From the NCBI GenBank assembly GCA_024641245.1, contig JAHEDK010000017.1:1-57198 (forward strand): a stretch of 57,198 nucleotides of DNA. Reading direction: 5' to 3'. Below the pieces are notes generated by a model. It saw only the letters and a list, made by a program, of their open reading frames with translations, was not told the DNA's origin and did no database searches. The stretch comes from Actinomycetes bacterium (GTDB lineage Bacteria > Actinomycetota > Acidimicrobiia > Spongiisociales > JAHEDJ01). Positions 43,164-51,145 of the stretch are shown in pieces (within the stretch, counting starts at the first letter, position 1; each line of letters starts with the position of its first letter). Position numbers and translations under genes: made by a program.

Positions 43164-44384
43164 TCAGTCGATCAGGTTGATGACGTTGAACATCGGCATG
43201 TAGAGAGAGATGAGCATTCCACCCACCGTCGCGCCGAGCACGACGATGAGCAACGGCTCGATGAGACTGGTAAGACCGTCAACCATCGTCTGCACTTCCT
43301 GGTCGTAGAAGGAGCCGATCTTCTCCAGCATCGTGTCCAATGCGCCAGTCTCCTCACCGACGGCGATCATCTGGACCACCATCGGCGGGAAGATGCTGTG
43401 CGACTCGAGTGGCTTGGCTATCGATTCACCTTCACGAACGGACGCTTTCACGTCGAGAACGGCGGCCGAAACAACGGCGTTGCCGCTCGTCTCGGCCACG
43501 ATGTCCATCGCCTGGAGGATCGGAACGCCGGTCTTGGTGAGCGATGCCAGCGTATGAGCAAATCGGGCGATCGCCGTCTTGTGGACCAGGTTGCCGAAGA
43601 TCGGCAACTTCAGTTTGATCTTGTCAAAGGTGGTCCGTCCTGAATCGGTGGCGATCCACCTGCGGAACATGAACAGTGACCCGAAGGTCACGATCATGAG
43701 CGCCCACCAGTAGGAGGTGACGACTTTCGAGACGGCCAGCAACATCTTGGTCGGCACCGGCAACTCACCGCCGAGATCGGCATAGAGATCCTCGAACATG
43801 GGCACGATGAACATCAGCATGGCGGCCACGATCATGATTACGAGACCGAAAACCGCGATCGGGTACATCATTGCCGATTTGATCTTCGCTCTCAGCTCAA
43901 CCTGCGACTCGAGTGTGTCTGCGAGACGGACGAGGGTGTCGTCCAGCACACCGCCGACCTCGCCCGCCTTCACCATCGAGGTGTACAGACGGTTGAAGGC
44001 TTTCGGGTGTTTCTCCATCGCCGCCGAGAGACTGGTGCCTCGTTCGACATCGTTCTTCACCTCGATGATCGTCCTGGCAAAAGCTTTGTTGGGCGTCTGC
44101 TCGGCGAGAATGTTCAACGCCCGCAGCAAGGAGAGTCCGGCGTTGATCATTGTGGCGAACTGCCGGGAGAAGATGGCGACCTCTTTTAGCTTGATCCGGT
44201 CGGTCAGACCCGGGATCCGGATCTCCTTCTGGAGTGCCGAGTCCTTCTTCTCATCTACCGCCAGCGGCTGAAACCCACGGTCGCGCAACGCCTTCGTGAC
44301 GGCCGACTGGGAGGACCCCTCCATCTCCCCCGAGTGAACCTGGCCCTCACGATCTTTGACCTTGTATGCGAATGTCGTTGCCAT
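43164..44384 (-). CDS. pilC: Type IV pilus platform protein PilC
   Basis: Inner-membrane platform that sits over the motor ATPases. The 406-residue protein has two copies of the T2SSF domain: the first from about residue 70 (FSRQFATMINAGLSLLRALN), the second from about 273 (FAHTLASLTKTGVPILQAMD), each followed by membrane segments (three in total). GGGAGG lies 4 bases before the ATG. It follows pilT by 9 bases. Confidence 0.96.
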   Translation of the reverse strand: MATTFAYKVKDREGQVHSGEMEGSSQSAVTKALRDRGFQPLAVDEKKDSALQKEIRIPGLTDRIKLKEVAIFSRQFATMINAGLSLLRALNILAEQTPNKAFARTIIEVKNDVERGTSLSAAMEKHPKAFNRLYTSMVKAGEVGGVLDDTLVRLADTLESQVELRAKIKSAMMYPIAVFGLVIMIVAAMLMFIVPMFEDLYADLGGELPVPTKMLLAVSKVVTSYWWALMIVTFGSLFMFRRWIATDSGRTTFDKIKLKLPIFGNLVHKTAIARFAHTLASLTKTGVPILQAMDIVAETSGNAVVSAAVLDVKASVREGESIAKPLESHSIFPPMVVQMIAVGEETGALDTMLEKIGSFYDQEVQTMVDGLTSLIEPLLIVVLGATVGGMLISLYMPMFNVINLID

Positions 44385-44393
44385 GGTTCCTCC

Positions 44394-45965
44394 CTACGCG
44401 ACCCTGCCGACCAGCCGTTGCAGGTCCTCGATGTCTGTGCACAGTTCCGAGGCGGTCTCAAAGGCGATCAAGTGACGTTTCACAAGGTCCGCCAGTGATT
44501 GATCCATCGTCTGCATGCCGTACCGTCCGCCGGCCTGCATCGCCGTGGTGATCTGGTGTATCTTCGCCTCTCGAATCAGGTTGCGGACGGCAGGTGTGGC
44601 AACCATCACCTCGACCGCCGGAACCCGGCCGTCACGATTGCGGGTCGGCACCAGCTGCTGGGTGACGACCGCCTGCAGCGTCGCCGCCAGCTGCACACGA
44701 ACCTGCTCCTGCTGATGTGAAGGAAACACGTCGACAATCCGGTCGATCGTCTGGGGGGCGTCCTGGGTGTGCAGCGTGGCAAACACCAGGTGCCCGGTCT
44801 CCGCAGCCGTGAGCGCCGTCGAGATCGTCTCGAGATCACGGAGCTCACCGACGAGGATCACGTCCGGATCCTGGCGAAGAGCGTGCCGCAGCGCGAACTG
44901 AAATCCCATGGTATCGGCTCCGACCTCGCGCTGGTTGACGATTGCCTTCTTGTGGGAATGAAGGAACTCGATCGGATCCTCGACGGTGAGGATGTGACAG
45001 GCCCGGCGCGTGTTGATCATGTCGATGATCGCTGCCAGCGTCGTCGACTTCCCGGAACCTGTCGGCCCGGTCACGAGAACAAGGCCGCGCGGCATCTCAG
45101 CGAACTCACCGACAATCGGCGGGATGCCCAGGTCGGTGAGGCTCTTGATCTGTTCCGGAATCGCGCGGAACACTGCTCCGATCGCGTCCCTCTGGAAGAA
45201 GACGTTGAGACGGAAGCGCCCTTGGCCGGGCAGCGGGTGGGAGGCATCGAGTTCGAGCGTCTCCTCGAGTTTCTCGCGTTGCTTCACCGTCAGAATGCCG
45301 TACAACATGCGGCGCAGTTCTGCCGGCCGCATGTTGCCGTGCTCTTCGAGACGGCGAAGTTGGCCGTGTACCCGGACCTGAGGAGGCGAGCCGGCAGTTA
45401 GATGGAGGTCCGATCCACCGACCTCGAGGAGATGGCTCAGCAACGAGTTGATATGAAGTTCAGGTTCCGAGTCCTCAGTCGCTTGTGCAGCCAATCCCCC
45501 ATCACCCGGGTGGCGGAGCACGGGGATCACCTCGGGACCATGCACAAAATCGATCGAACGTCCGATCCCATCTTTGGTGGCCAGCGCCAGTTTCACCTTC
45601 AATCCCACCAACTCTTCGAGGCGTGCGTGACGGTCGGGGTCGAAGGGATCGGCAACAGCGATGACGACGACATCGTCGGCGAATCGGACGGGCATCGCGA
45701 TCAGCGACCTGGCATCCGAAGCTTCGAGTCTCTTGACGGCTTCGGGGTCGAGCAGTTCGTCATCGATCTCGACGTATTCCATACCGACGCGTTCAGCGAC
45801 CGTACGCAGCAGGTCTTCCTCGCGGACGTACTTCTCGTCGACGAGGAGCTTGGCAAGCGGAATGCCGGACTCCTCCTCGCGCGGGAGGAGGAACTCGAGA
45901 TCGTCCCTCGATAGCAGGCGCTGGTCGACCAGCAGCTCTCCAAGTTTTCGTGATGCCGAAGTCAT
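44394..45965 (-). CDS. pilT: PilT-type motor ATPase with N-terminal MshEN-like domain
   Basis: Pilus retraction motor by sequence: the ATPase domain (from about residue 170) has INSLLSHLLEVGGSDLHLTAG, Walker A GPTGSGKST near 300-308, the Asp box, Walker B LVGELRDLET and the His box ATLHTQDAPQTIDRI. The protein is 523 residues, about 160 longer than ordinary PilT. The extra N-terminus (KLGELLVDQRLLSRDDLE, LAKLLVDEKYVREEDLL) looks like the MshEN/GspE_N domain usual in PilB, which in some proteins binds cyclic di-GMP. ATG at 45965 is favoured by AGAGG 5 bases upstream over GTG 45971. A FliA-type promoter precedes it. Confidence 0.92.
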   Translation of the reverse strand: MTSASRKLGELLVDQRLLSRDDLEFLLPREEESGIPLAKLLVDEKYVREEDLLRTVAERVGMEYVEIDDELLDPEAVKRLEASDARSLIAMPVRFADDVVVIAVADPFDPDRHARLEELVGLKVKLALATKDGIGRSIDFVHGPEVIPVLRHPGDGGLAAQATEDSEPELHINSLLSHLLEVGGSDLHLTAGSPPQVRVHGQLRRLEEHGNMRPAELRRMLYGILTVKQREKLEETLELDASHPLPGQGRFRLNVFFQRDAIGAVFRAIPEQIKSLTDLGIPPIVGEFAEMPRGLVLVTGPTGSGKSTTLAAIIDMINTRRACHILTVEDPIEFLHSHKKAIVNQREVGADTMGFQFALRHALRQDPDVILVGELRDLETISTALTAAETGHLVFATLHTQDAPQTIDRIVDVFPSHQQEQVRVQLAATLQAVVTQQLVPTRNRDGRVPAVEVMVATPAVRNLIREAKIHQITTAMQAGGRYGMQTMDQSLADLVKRHLIAFETASELCTDIEDLQRLVGRVA

Positions 45966-45988
45966 TCCCACCTCTGTGTGTCACAAGT

Positions 45989-46016
45989 ATGTCGGCATGC
46001 AATAGGTCGGTCTTGA
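45989..46016 (-). promoter_or_regulatory. FliA/WhiG-type promoter candidate of pilT
   Basis: TCAA (46013-46016), 16 bases, then GCCGACAT (45989-45996) on the minus strand. The spacing equals that of the pilin promoter, and the bases after the upstream box also agree (TCAAGACCG here, TTAAGTCCG there). It lies in the 144-base gap between pilB and pilT. Confidence 0.45.
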
Positions 46017-46109
46017 GGAATACCGCGCCGCAGTTGGCAGCAGGCATTGACGCACTCTACGGCTCATGGCACCGGCTCAACCTGGAGCCAATTGCCGATT
46101 GCCACACCC

Positions 46110-47792
46110 CTAGACAACCACCCGCAAGATCTCTTCAATCGAGGTTTGACCCGTGCTGACCTTGATCAAGCCGTCCTGGCGAAGTGGTCGCATTCCCTGG
46201 GCAATGGCAACCTTCGCCAGATCCTCGGTCGAGCCACGCTCAACCGTCATCCGCTCGAGCTCTTCGGTCACCAGCATGAGTTCATGGATCGCCAGCCGGC
46301 CGCGATAGCCCGTGTTGCTGCAAGCAGCGCAGCCTTTGGCCCGGTAGAGCTCAGGGATGTCTTCGCCGAGATCCTCGAACGGCCACCCGACGTCGCGGAG
46401 AGCATCGAGCGTCGGCTCGTACGGTTCTTTGCATTGCTTGCAGAGTCGCCGTGCCAGTCGTTGTCCGAGTACAGCGTCGATCGCCGATCCGACCAGGAAG
46501 GGCTCGACACCCATCTCTGTGAGACGGGTCACGGCAGACGGCGCATCGTTGGTATGCAATGTCGACAGCACTAGGTGGCCGGTTAGGGCCGACTCGATCG
46601 CGATCGTGGCCGTTTCTTTGTCGCGGATCTCACCGACCAGCATGATGTCGGGATCTTGTCGGAGGAAGGACCGAAGCGCAGATGCGAAATTGAGACCGGC
46701 TTTGCGGTTGACCTGCACCTGGCTGATACCGCTGAGGCGGTACTCGACTGGATCCTCGACGGTGACGATGTTCACCTCGGGCTTGTTCAACACATTGAGC
46801 GTGGCATACAGCGTGGTCGACTTTCCGGAACCAGTCGGGCCGGTCACCAAAATCGTCCCGTACGGCTTGGAGAACGCCTCCGCGTAGCGAGTTTCAGTAT
46901 CCGGTAGGAAGCCGAGATCCTCGAGTTGGAGCAGCGCCTGGGACGTGTCGAGGATACGCATGACGACCTTCTCGCCGTAGATCGTCGGGAGGGTCGAAAC
47001 CCGTAGGTCGATCGAACGCCGCCCGACCTTCAGGCTGATGCGGCCGTCCTGGGGACGTCGGCGCTCAGCGATGTCGATATCTGCCATGATCTTCAGACGG
47101 CTCACGACCGCGTTCATGATCGAACGCGGCGTGCGCATGATCTCGTGTAACACACCGTCGATCCGATAGCGGACCCGCAGATCACGCTCGGTCGGCTCAA
47201 TATGGATGTCCGAAGCCCGATCAGCGGCGGCCTTCGAAATCAGCATATTGACCAGCTTGACCACCGGCGCATCTTCGGTGGCCGCCTCGACGGAGGCCAG
47301 ATCCTGCGCTTCGATGTCGTCTTGTCCGGCGAAATCGGCCAGATCGGAAACCGAATCCTCCAGGCCCGCGACACCACCGATTGCGCGCTCGACATCGGAA
47401 CGAGTGGCGACCCGCGGCAAGACGTCTCGTCCGGTGAGAGCGCGGATGTCGTCGATGGCGAGTACATTTGCCGGATCTGCCATCGCAACGATGAGCGCAT
47501 CACCCTCAAAGGCGATGGGCAAGGCGGCGTAGCGCCTGGCCAGGGTCTCTGGAATCAGTGCGGCGGCCGCGGGGTCAACGGTTACCGCATTGAGGTCAAC
47601 GAATTCGATCCCGATGTGCTTGGCGAGGGCACGGACGAGGTCGGACTCCTCAACGAGACCTTCCTCGACCAGTACGCGACCGAGCGGACGCCCGGTCTCC
47701 TCCTGGAGAGCCATGCCCGTCTCCAGAGTTTCGGGAGTTACCAGACCTTCGTCAAGAAGGAGGGTTCCCAGGTGCCCCGTGTCCCCGCTCAC
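46110..47792 (-). CDS. pilB: Pilus extension ATPase PilB
   Basis: Motor that drives pilus assembly. The 560-residue protein has an N-terminal MshEN domain (HLGTLLLDEGLVTPETLE, LGRVLVEEGLVEESDLV), the N2 domain (VNMLISKAAADRASDIHIE), Walker A GPTGSGKST, LVGEIRDKETA, TLHTNDAPSAVTRL, and the four-cysteine zinc site (CKQC ... CAAC). GTG at 47792 has AGGAG 5 bases upstream. Confidence 0.96.
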   Translation of the reverse strand: MSGDTGHLGTLLLDEGLVTPETLETGMALQEETGRPLGRVLVEEGLVEESDLVRALAKHIGIEFVDLNAVTVDPAAAALIPETLARRYAALPIAFEGDALIVAMADPANVLAIDDIRALTGRDVLPRVATRSDVERAIGGVAGLEDSVSDLADFAGQDDIEAQDLASVEAATEDAPVVKLVNMLISKAAADRASDIHIEPTERDLRVRYRIDGVLHEIMRTPRSIMNAVVSRLKIMADIDIAERRRPQDGRISLKVGRRSIDLRVSTLPTIYGEKVVMRILDTSQALLQLEDLGFLPDTETRYAEAFSKPYGTILVTGPTGSGKSTTLYATLNVLNKPEVNIVTVEDPVEYRLSGISQVQVNRKAGLNFASALRSFLRQDPDIMLVGEIRDKETATIAIESALTGHLVLSTLHTNDAPSAVTRLTEMGVEPFLVGSAIDAVLGQRLARRLCKQCKEPYEPTLDALRDVGWPFEDLGEDIPELYRAKGCAACSNTGYRGRLAIHELMLVTEELERMTVERGSTEDLAKVAIAQGMRPLRQDGLIKVSTGQTSIEEILRVVV

Positions 47793-47800
47793 AGATACTC

Positions 47801-48796
47801 CTACTCCGTCAAATCGCTGAGCTCGCGAGCAAGTGCACCGAGACCGCGGCGCCGACCGAGCGTCCGCTCGGTTCCATCAGAGCTCTCGTTTTCGGTCTCG
47901 CCGCTGAACCCGCTCAACACGCTCTGCAGCAACTCGGCATCGTCGTCGACGTCGGAGTCCTCATCGACGACGTCCTCTTCGGCGGCTGCCGAGTCGTCGC
48001 CGGGTCGAAGGATCGTGATCTCATCGGATGCTTCTTCATCGGAGGCGTGCGAGGACTCTGCATCCTCAGCGGGGGCTTCACCCTCGCCGTACGAGTACCG
48101 GGCAGGAGCAAGTTGGTCGACGACCTCGAGCAGGCCCTGGCGAACCATTTGCGCCATGACCTGGGCGATCTGGAAGTCGGTGGAACCCAACCGGGCGGCG
48201 ACCTCTTCGACCGTCCCCTGGCCGTTGAGCGCCGAAAGGAGGCGCCACGTGTCAACGGTGATCGTAACCTCCCTGGCATCTTCCGGGAGGATGTGGACCA
48301 TCCGCAGTCTGAAGTTGACTCCGGGGATGACCTCTTCGATCAGGCGCCACTGTGCGATCCGTTTCTCGGCCTCGTCGAGACACACCTCGATATTGATCTG
48401 CTGTTCGGTCGGGTAATGCGGGCCGACATCTTCGCCGAAGTCAAAGGTTCCATGGCCCGGACGGCTGAGCCGGAACAGAACATCGGTGATCTGTTCGGAG
48501 ATGAACCGGGTCAAATCCTCCCGAGCGAAGCCGTCGGTGAGCACCTCGGCGATCCCACGTTCACGTCGTTCAACGTGCTTCCATCCTGCCTCGTCGACCA
48601 TGCCGGCCGACATGAGGTCGGCGCGAAGATCCTGATCGCGGCGGGTAGTTGCATAGGTCATCCAACCATCTGTCAGATACACCTTGCCCTGTAGCCCTCC
48701 TGCATCGATCCGAAGGCAGCCCGACTTGCGCGATCGCGCCAGCATCCGAAGCACCTCGGGCAGAGGGATTGATTCGAGCGTCCCTGTCAACGCCAT
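47801..48796 (-). CDS. DUF4388 (PATAN) domain protein in the pilus operon
   Basis: A 331-residue protein. The first 100 or so residues (MALTGTLESIPLPEVLRMLA, SGCLRIDAGGLQGKVYLTDG) match the DUF4388/PATAN domain found in signalling proteins. A second helical domain with a winged-helix look (LLSALNGQGTVEEVAARLG) follows, then an acidic, low-complexity tail of about 100 residues. It lies 8 bases upstream of pilB and so probably regulates or localises the pilus motors. GAGGAG is 7 bases before the ATG at 48796; the frame upstream is meaningless. Exact role unknown. Confidence 0.8.
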   Translation of the reverse strand: MALTGTLESIPLPEVLRMLARSRKSGCLRIDAGGLQGKVYLTDGWMTYATTRRDQDLRADLMSAGMVDEAGWKHVERRERGIAEVLTDGFAREDLTRFISEQITDVLFRLSRPGHGTFDFGEDVGPHYPTEQQINIEVCLDEAEKRIAQWRLIEEVIPGVNFRLRMVHILPEDAREVTITVDTWRLLSALNGQGTVEEVAARLGSTDFQIAQVMAQMVRQGLLEVVDQLAPARYSYGEGEAPAEDAESSHASDEEASDEITILRPGDDSAAAEEDVVDEDSDVDDDAELLQSVLSGFSGETENESSDGTERTLGRRRGLGALARELSDLTE

Positions 48797-48845
48797 AGTT
48801 CTACTCCTCGAGTTGACCCCATCTCCCGAAACTTCGGCGTCAGGA

Positions 48846-49631
48846 TCACCACCCTTGAGCGATTTGCGCTGCCCGGAGCATGACTTCGAAAGGCGCCGAA
48901 TGGCCCGTCCAAGCCTCAAAAGACAGGGCAGCCTGAGCAACCAGCATGTCGAGTCCGTCGGCGGCCGGCAACCCCAGCGTCCGGGCTGCAATCACTGCCG
49001 GAGTCGGCAGCAGCCCGTAGGCCATGTCGAAGACACCGTCTGATTGCGCCACGAGACCGGTTGGCAGGGTCTCATTGTGCATGCCGAGAGGCGTGGCGTT
49101 CACCACTACCGCTCCCGGGACCGACGTTGCCCATGGAACAACTGTCGCCGATATGGCCAGCCGATCGAGCAGTCCGGCCAGTCGGTATTTCGACCGGGCA
49201 GAAATGAAGATCTCTCTCTCACCCAGGGCTACGAGTGCGGCGGCTGCGGCGCCGCCCGCGCCGAGGATCAGGACAGATCCGGCCGGCAGATTCCTCCGAC
49301 TCCACACCTGACGAATTGCCGGAATGTCGGTGGAGAGCCCGACCACATCACCGTCAACTCGAACCAGGGTGTTTACCGCTTCCGCTCGGATGGCGTCACC
49401 CTCGACACGATCCGCCAGTTCGAATGCCCGGTGCTTGTGCGGCATCGTCACGTTGACGCCGGAAAGGCGTCCGGTCCGGAGGTCATCCAGAATCGCCGCC
49501 AGGCCCGCTCCGTCGACGCGGATGGCCGTGTAGCCGGCATCTATACCCAGCTCATCGAAGGCCGCTTGGTGAATCGCCGGGGAGAGCGAGTGCGCAATCG
49601 GATCGCCGATGACCGCGTAGGCGGCCGTCAT
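48846..49631 (-). CDS. aroE: Shikimate dehydrogenase
   Basis: NADPH-dependent reduction of dehydroshikimate. The 261-residue protein has the substrate site DPIAHSLSPAIHQAAF, NVTMPHK with the catalytic lysine, and the dinucleotide loop LILGAGGAAAAA. The catalytic aspartate is in STDIP, where most members have NTDG. ATGA overlap with mltG. Confidence 0.95.
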   Translation of the reverse strand: MTAAYAVIGDPIAHSLSPAIHQAAFDELGIDAGYTAIRVDGAGLAAILDDLRTGRLSGVNVTMPHKHRAFELADRVEGDAIRAEAVNTLVRVDGDVVGLSTDIPAIRQVWSRRNLPAGSVLILGAGGAAAAALVALGEREIFISARSKYRLAGLLDRLAISATVVPWATSVPGAVVVNATPLGMHNETLPTGLVAQSDGVFDMAYGLLPTPAVIAARTLGLPAADGLDMLVAQAALSFEAWTGHSAPFEVMLRAAQIAQGW

Positions 49632-50740
49632 GGGAGGACTCCGTCCTCCTTGGCCTGATTCTTGAAGTTGAGGAACTGGTCGTAGTCCGCTGTGAACGAG
49701 TGCGTGCCGTCGAGACTGGTCAGAACGTAGTAGAGATAGTCGACCTCGGCGGGGGCGGCGGCGGCCGCCAACGATGCCCGGCCCGGTCCACCGATAGGTG
49801 TAGGGGGCAGTCCCGGCTGACCGTACGTGTTGTAGGGGGAGTCGACTTCTAGATCGGCGAGCGTCAATCCGGTCCGGCGCTCACCGAGCGCATACAGAAC
49901 CGTAGCGTCGATCTGGAGTGCCATTCCGAGGTCCAACCTGTTCCTCACCACGGCAGACACGAGGGGACGTTCGTCGTTGACGCGGGTCTCGGCTTCGACC
50001 AATGAAGCGATGATGATGCCCTCATAGGGAGTCGAGCCGGCCGATTCGAGTCCCGACCAGTCGATCTCCGCCACTCGTCGTTCCATGGTTCTCGACAGCA
50101 GTTCGAGGATCACTTCCGGCCCTGATTCCGCCAGGAATTCATAGGTGTCCGGAAACAGAAGACCCTCCCACTGCTGCAAGTTCGCTGGTTGGCCGTCCGG
50201 GAAGAGCGACGTGGTAACCGAGCCGTCGAGTAACGCTCCTTCGAGCTCTGCAATGGAGAAGCGAGACTGTTCTGAGATCCGACCAAGTATTTCGCCGATC
50301 CGGAGGCCTTCCTGGACGGTGATCCAGTACGTGTCCACAACCGGGCCCCGCCTGAGCACCGTAATCACATCGTCGTTGGTCATGCCTGTGACCAACTCAT
50401 ATTCGCCCGCCCTCAGTTCGGCGCCGGCTCCGGCCAGGCGGACGGCAGCTTCAAACTGCAACGAGGACTCAACGACTCCTCGCGAGGCGAGGAGTTCACC
50501 GATCGTGCGGGCGGAGGCCCCTTCCGGAATCTCAATTGCGATCGACTGTCCGGCGTCAACCGGCGGAGCGGTCACCTCGTCCGCTCCCCCGCTGGTGATC
50601 CCGCTCACCCAATCTGCTGCTGCTTTCGCTCCGAGTATCGCCACTGCCGCGATGAGCAGAATCGTCACAACGACGCTGATCGACCGATTGGAACGACGCG
50701 ACTCATCTATGGGATCGGAATCATAAGGCTCGTGTGTCAT
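49628..50740 (-). CDS. mltG: Endolytic murein transglycosylase
   Basis: Cuts new glycan strands and may set their length. The 370-residue protein has one N-terminal membrane segment (about residues 20-42), a LysM-like part (ISEQSRFSIAELEG), and the YceG domain with the catalytic glutamate in IIASLVEAET and TYGQPGLPPTPIGGPG. ATGA overlap with ruvX. Confidence 0.95.
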   Translation of the reverse strand: MTHEPYDSDPIDESRRSNRSISVVVTILLIAAVAILGAKAAADWVSGITSGGADEVTAPPVDAGQSIAIEIPEGASARTIGELLASRGVVESSLQFEAAVRLAGAGAELRAGEYELVTGMTNDDVITVLRRGPVVDTYWITVQEGLRIGEILGRISEQSRFSIAELEGALLDGSVTTSLFPDGQPANLQQWEGLLFPDTYEFLAESGPEVILELLSRTMERRVAEIDWSGLESAGSTPYEGIIIASLVEAETRVNDERPLVSAVVRNRLDLGMALQIDATVLYALGERRTGLTLADLEVDSPYNTYGQPGLPPTPIGGPGRASLAAAAAPAEVDYLYYVLTSLDGTHSFTADYDQFLNFKNQAKEDGVLP

Positions 50741-51132
50741 GTTCTGTCCAGGTAGTGCTGAAGCATTACCGCCGCCGCCACTTGATCAATGAGCTGCCGG
50801 CGTCGGCGACGTCGCACGTTAGCCTCGAGCAGCGACGACTCAGCCATACGGGTCGTGAATCGCTCATCGGAGAGTTCGACCGGAAGTCCGGTCGCCGCCG
50901 CAATTCGTCCGGCCAGATCACGGGCGCCTTCCGCCGAAGGGCCTTCGTTGCCCGACAGCGACACGGGCAAGCCAACGACGACCATTTCGACATCGCGCTC
51001 TCTGGCAATCTCGGCGATCGCGCCGACGACATCGACCGCTTTCACGTCGAGCACGCTGTGACCTTGGGCAGTGATGTGCAGCGGATCGGACAGAGCCACT
51101 CCAACGCGGCTTGTTCCATAGTCGATTCCCAT
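50737..51132 (-). CDS. ruvX: Holliday junction resolvase-like protein (YqgF family)
   Basis: RNase H-fold nuclease of 131 residues, thought to process pre-16S rRNA 5' ends or junctions. It begins MGIDYGTSRVGVALSD with the first catalytic aspartate, then VVGLPVSLSGNEG and SDERFTTRMAE. The ATG at 51132 has no ribosome site but matches the family start, 13 bases after the alaS stop. The frame upstream lies in alaS. Confidence 0.93.
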   Translation of the reverse strand: MGIDYGTSRVGVALSDPLHITAQGHSVLDVKAVDVVGAIAEIARERDVEMVVVGLPVSLSGNEGPSAEGARDLAGRIAAATGLPVELSDERFTTRMAESSLLEANVRRRRRRQLIDQVAAAVMLQHYLDRT

Positions 51133-51145
51133 GATGCGCGACAGG

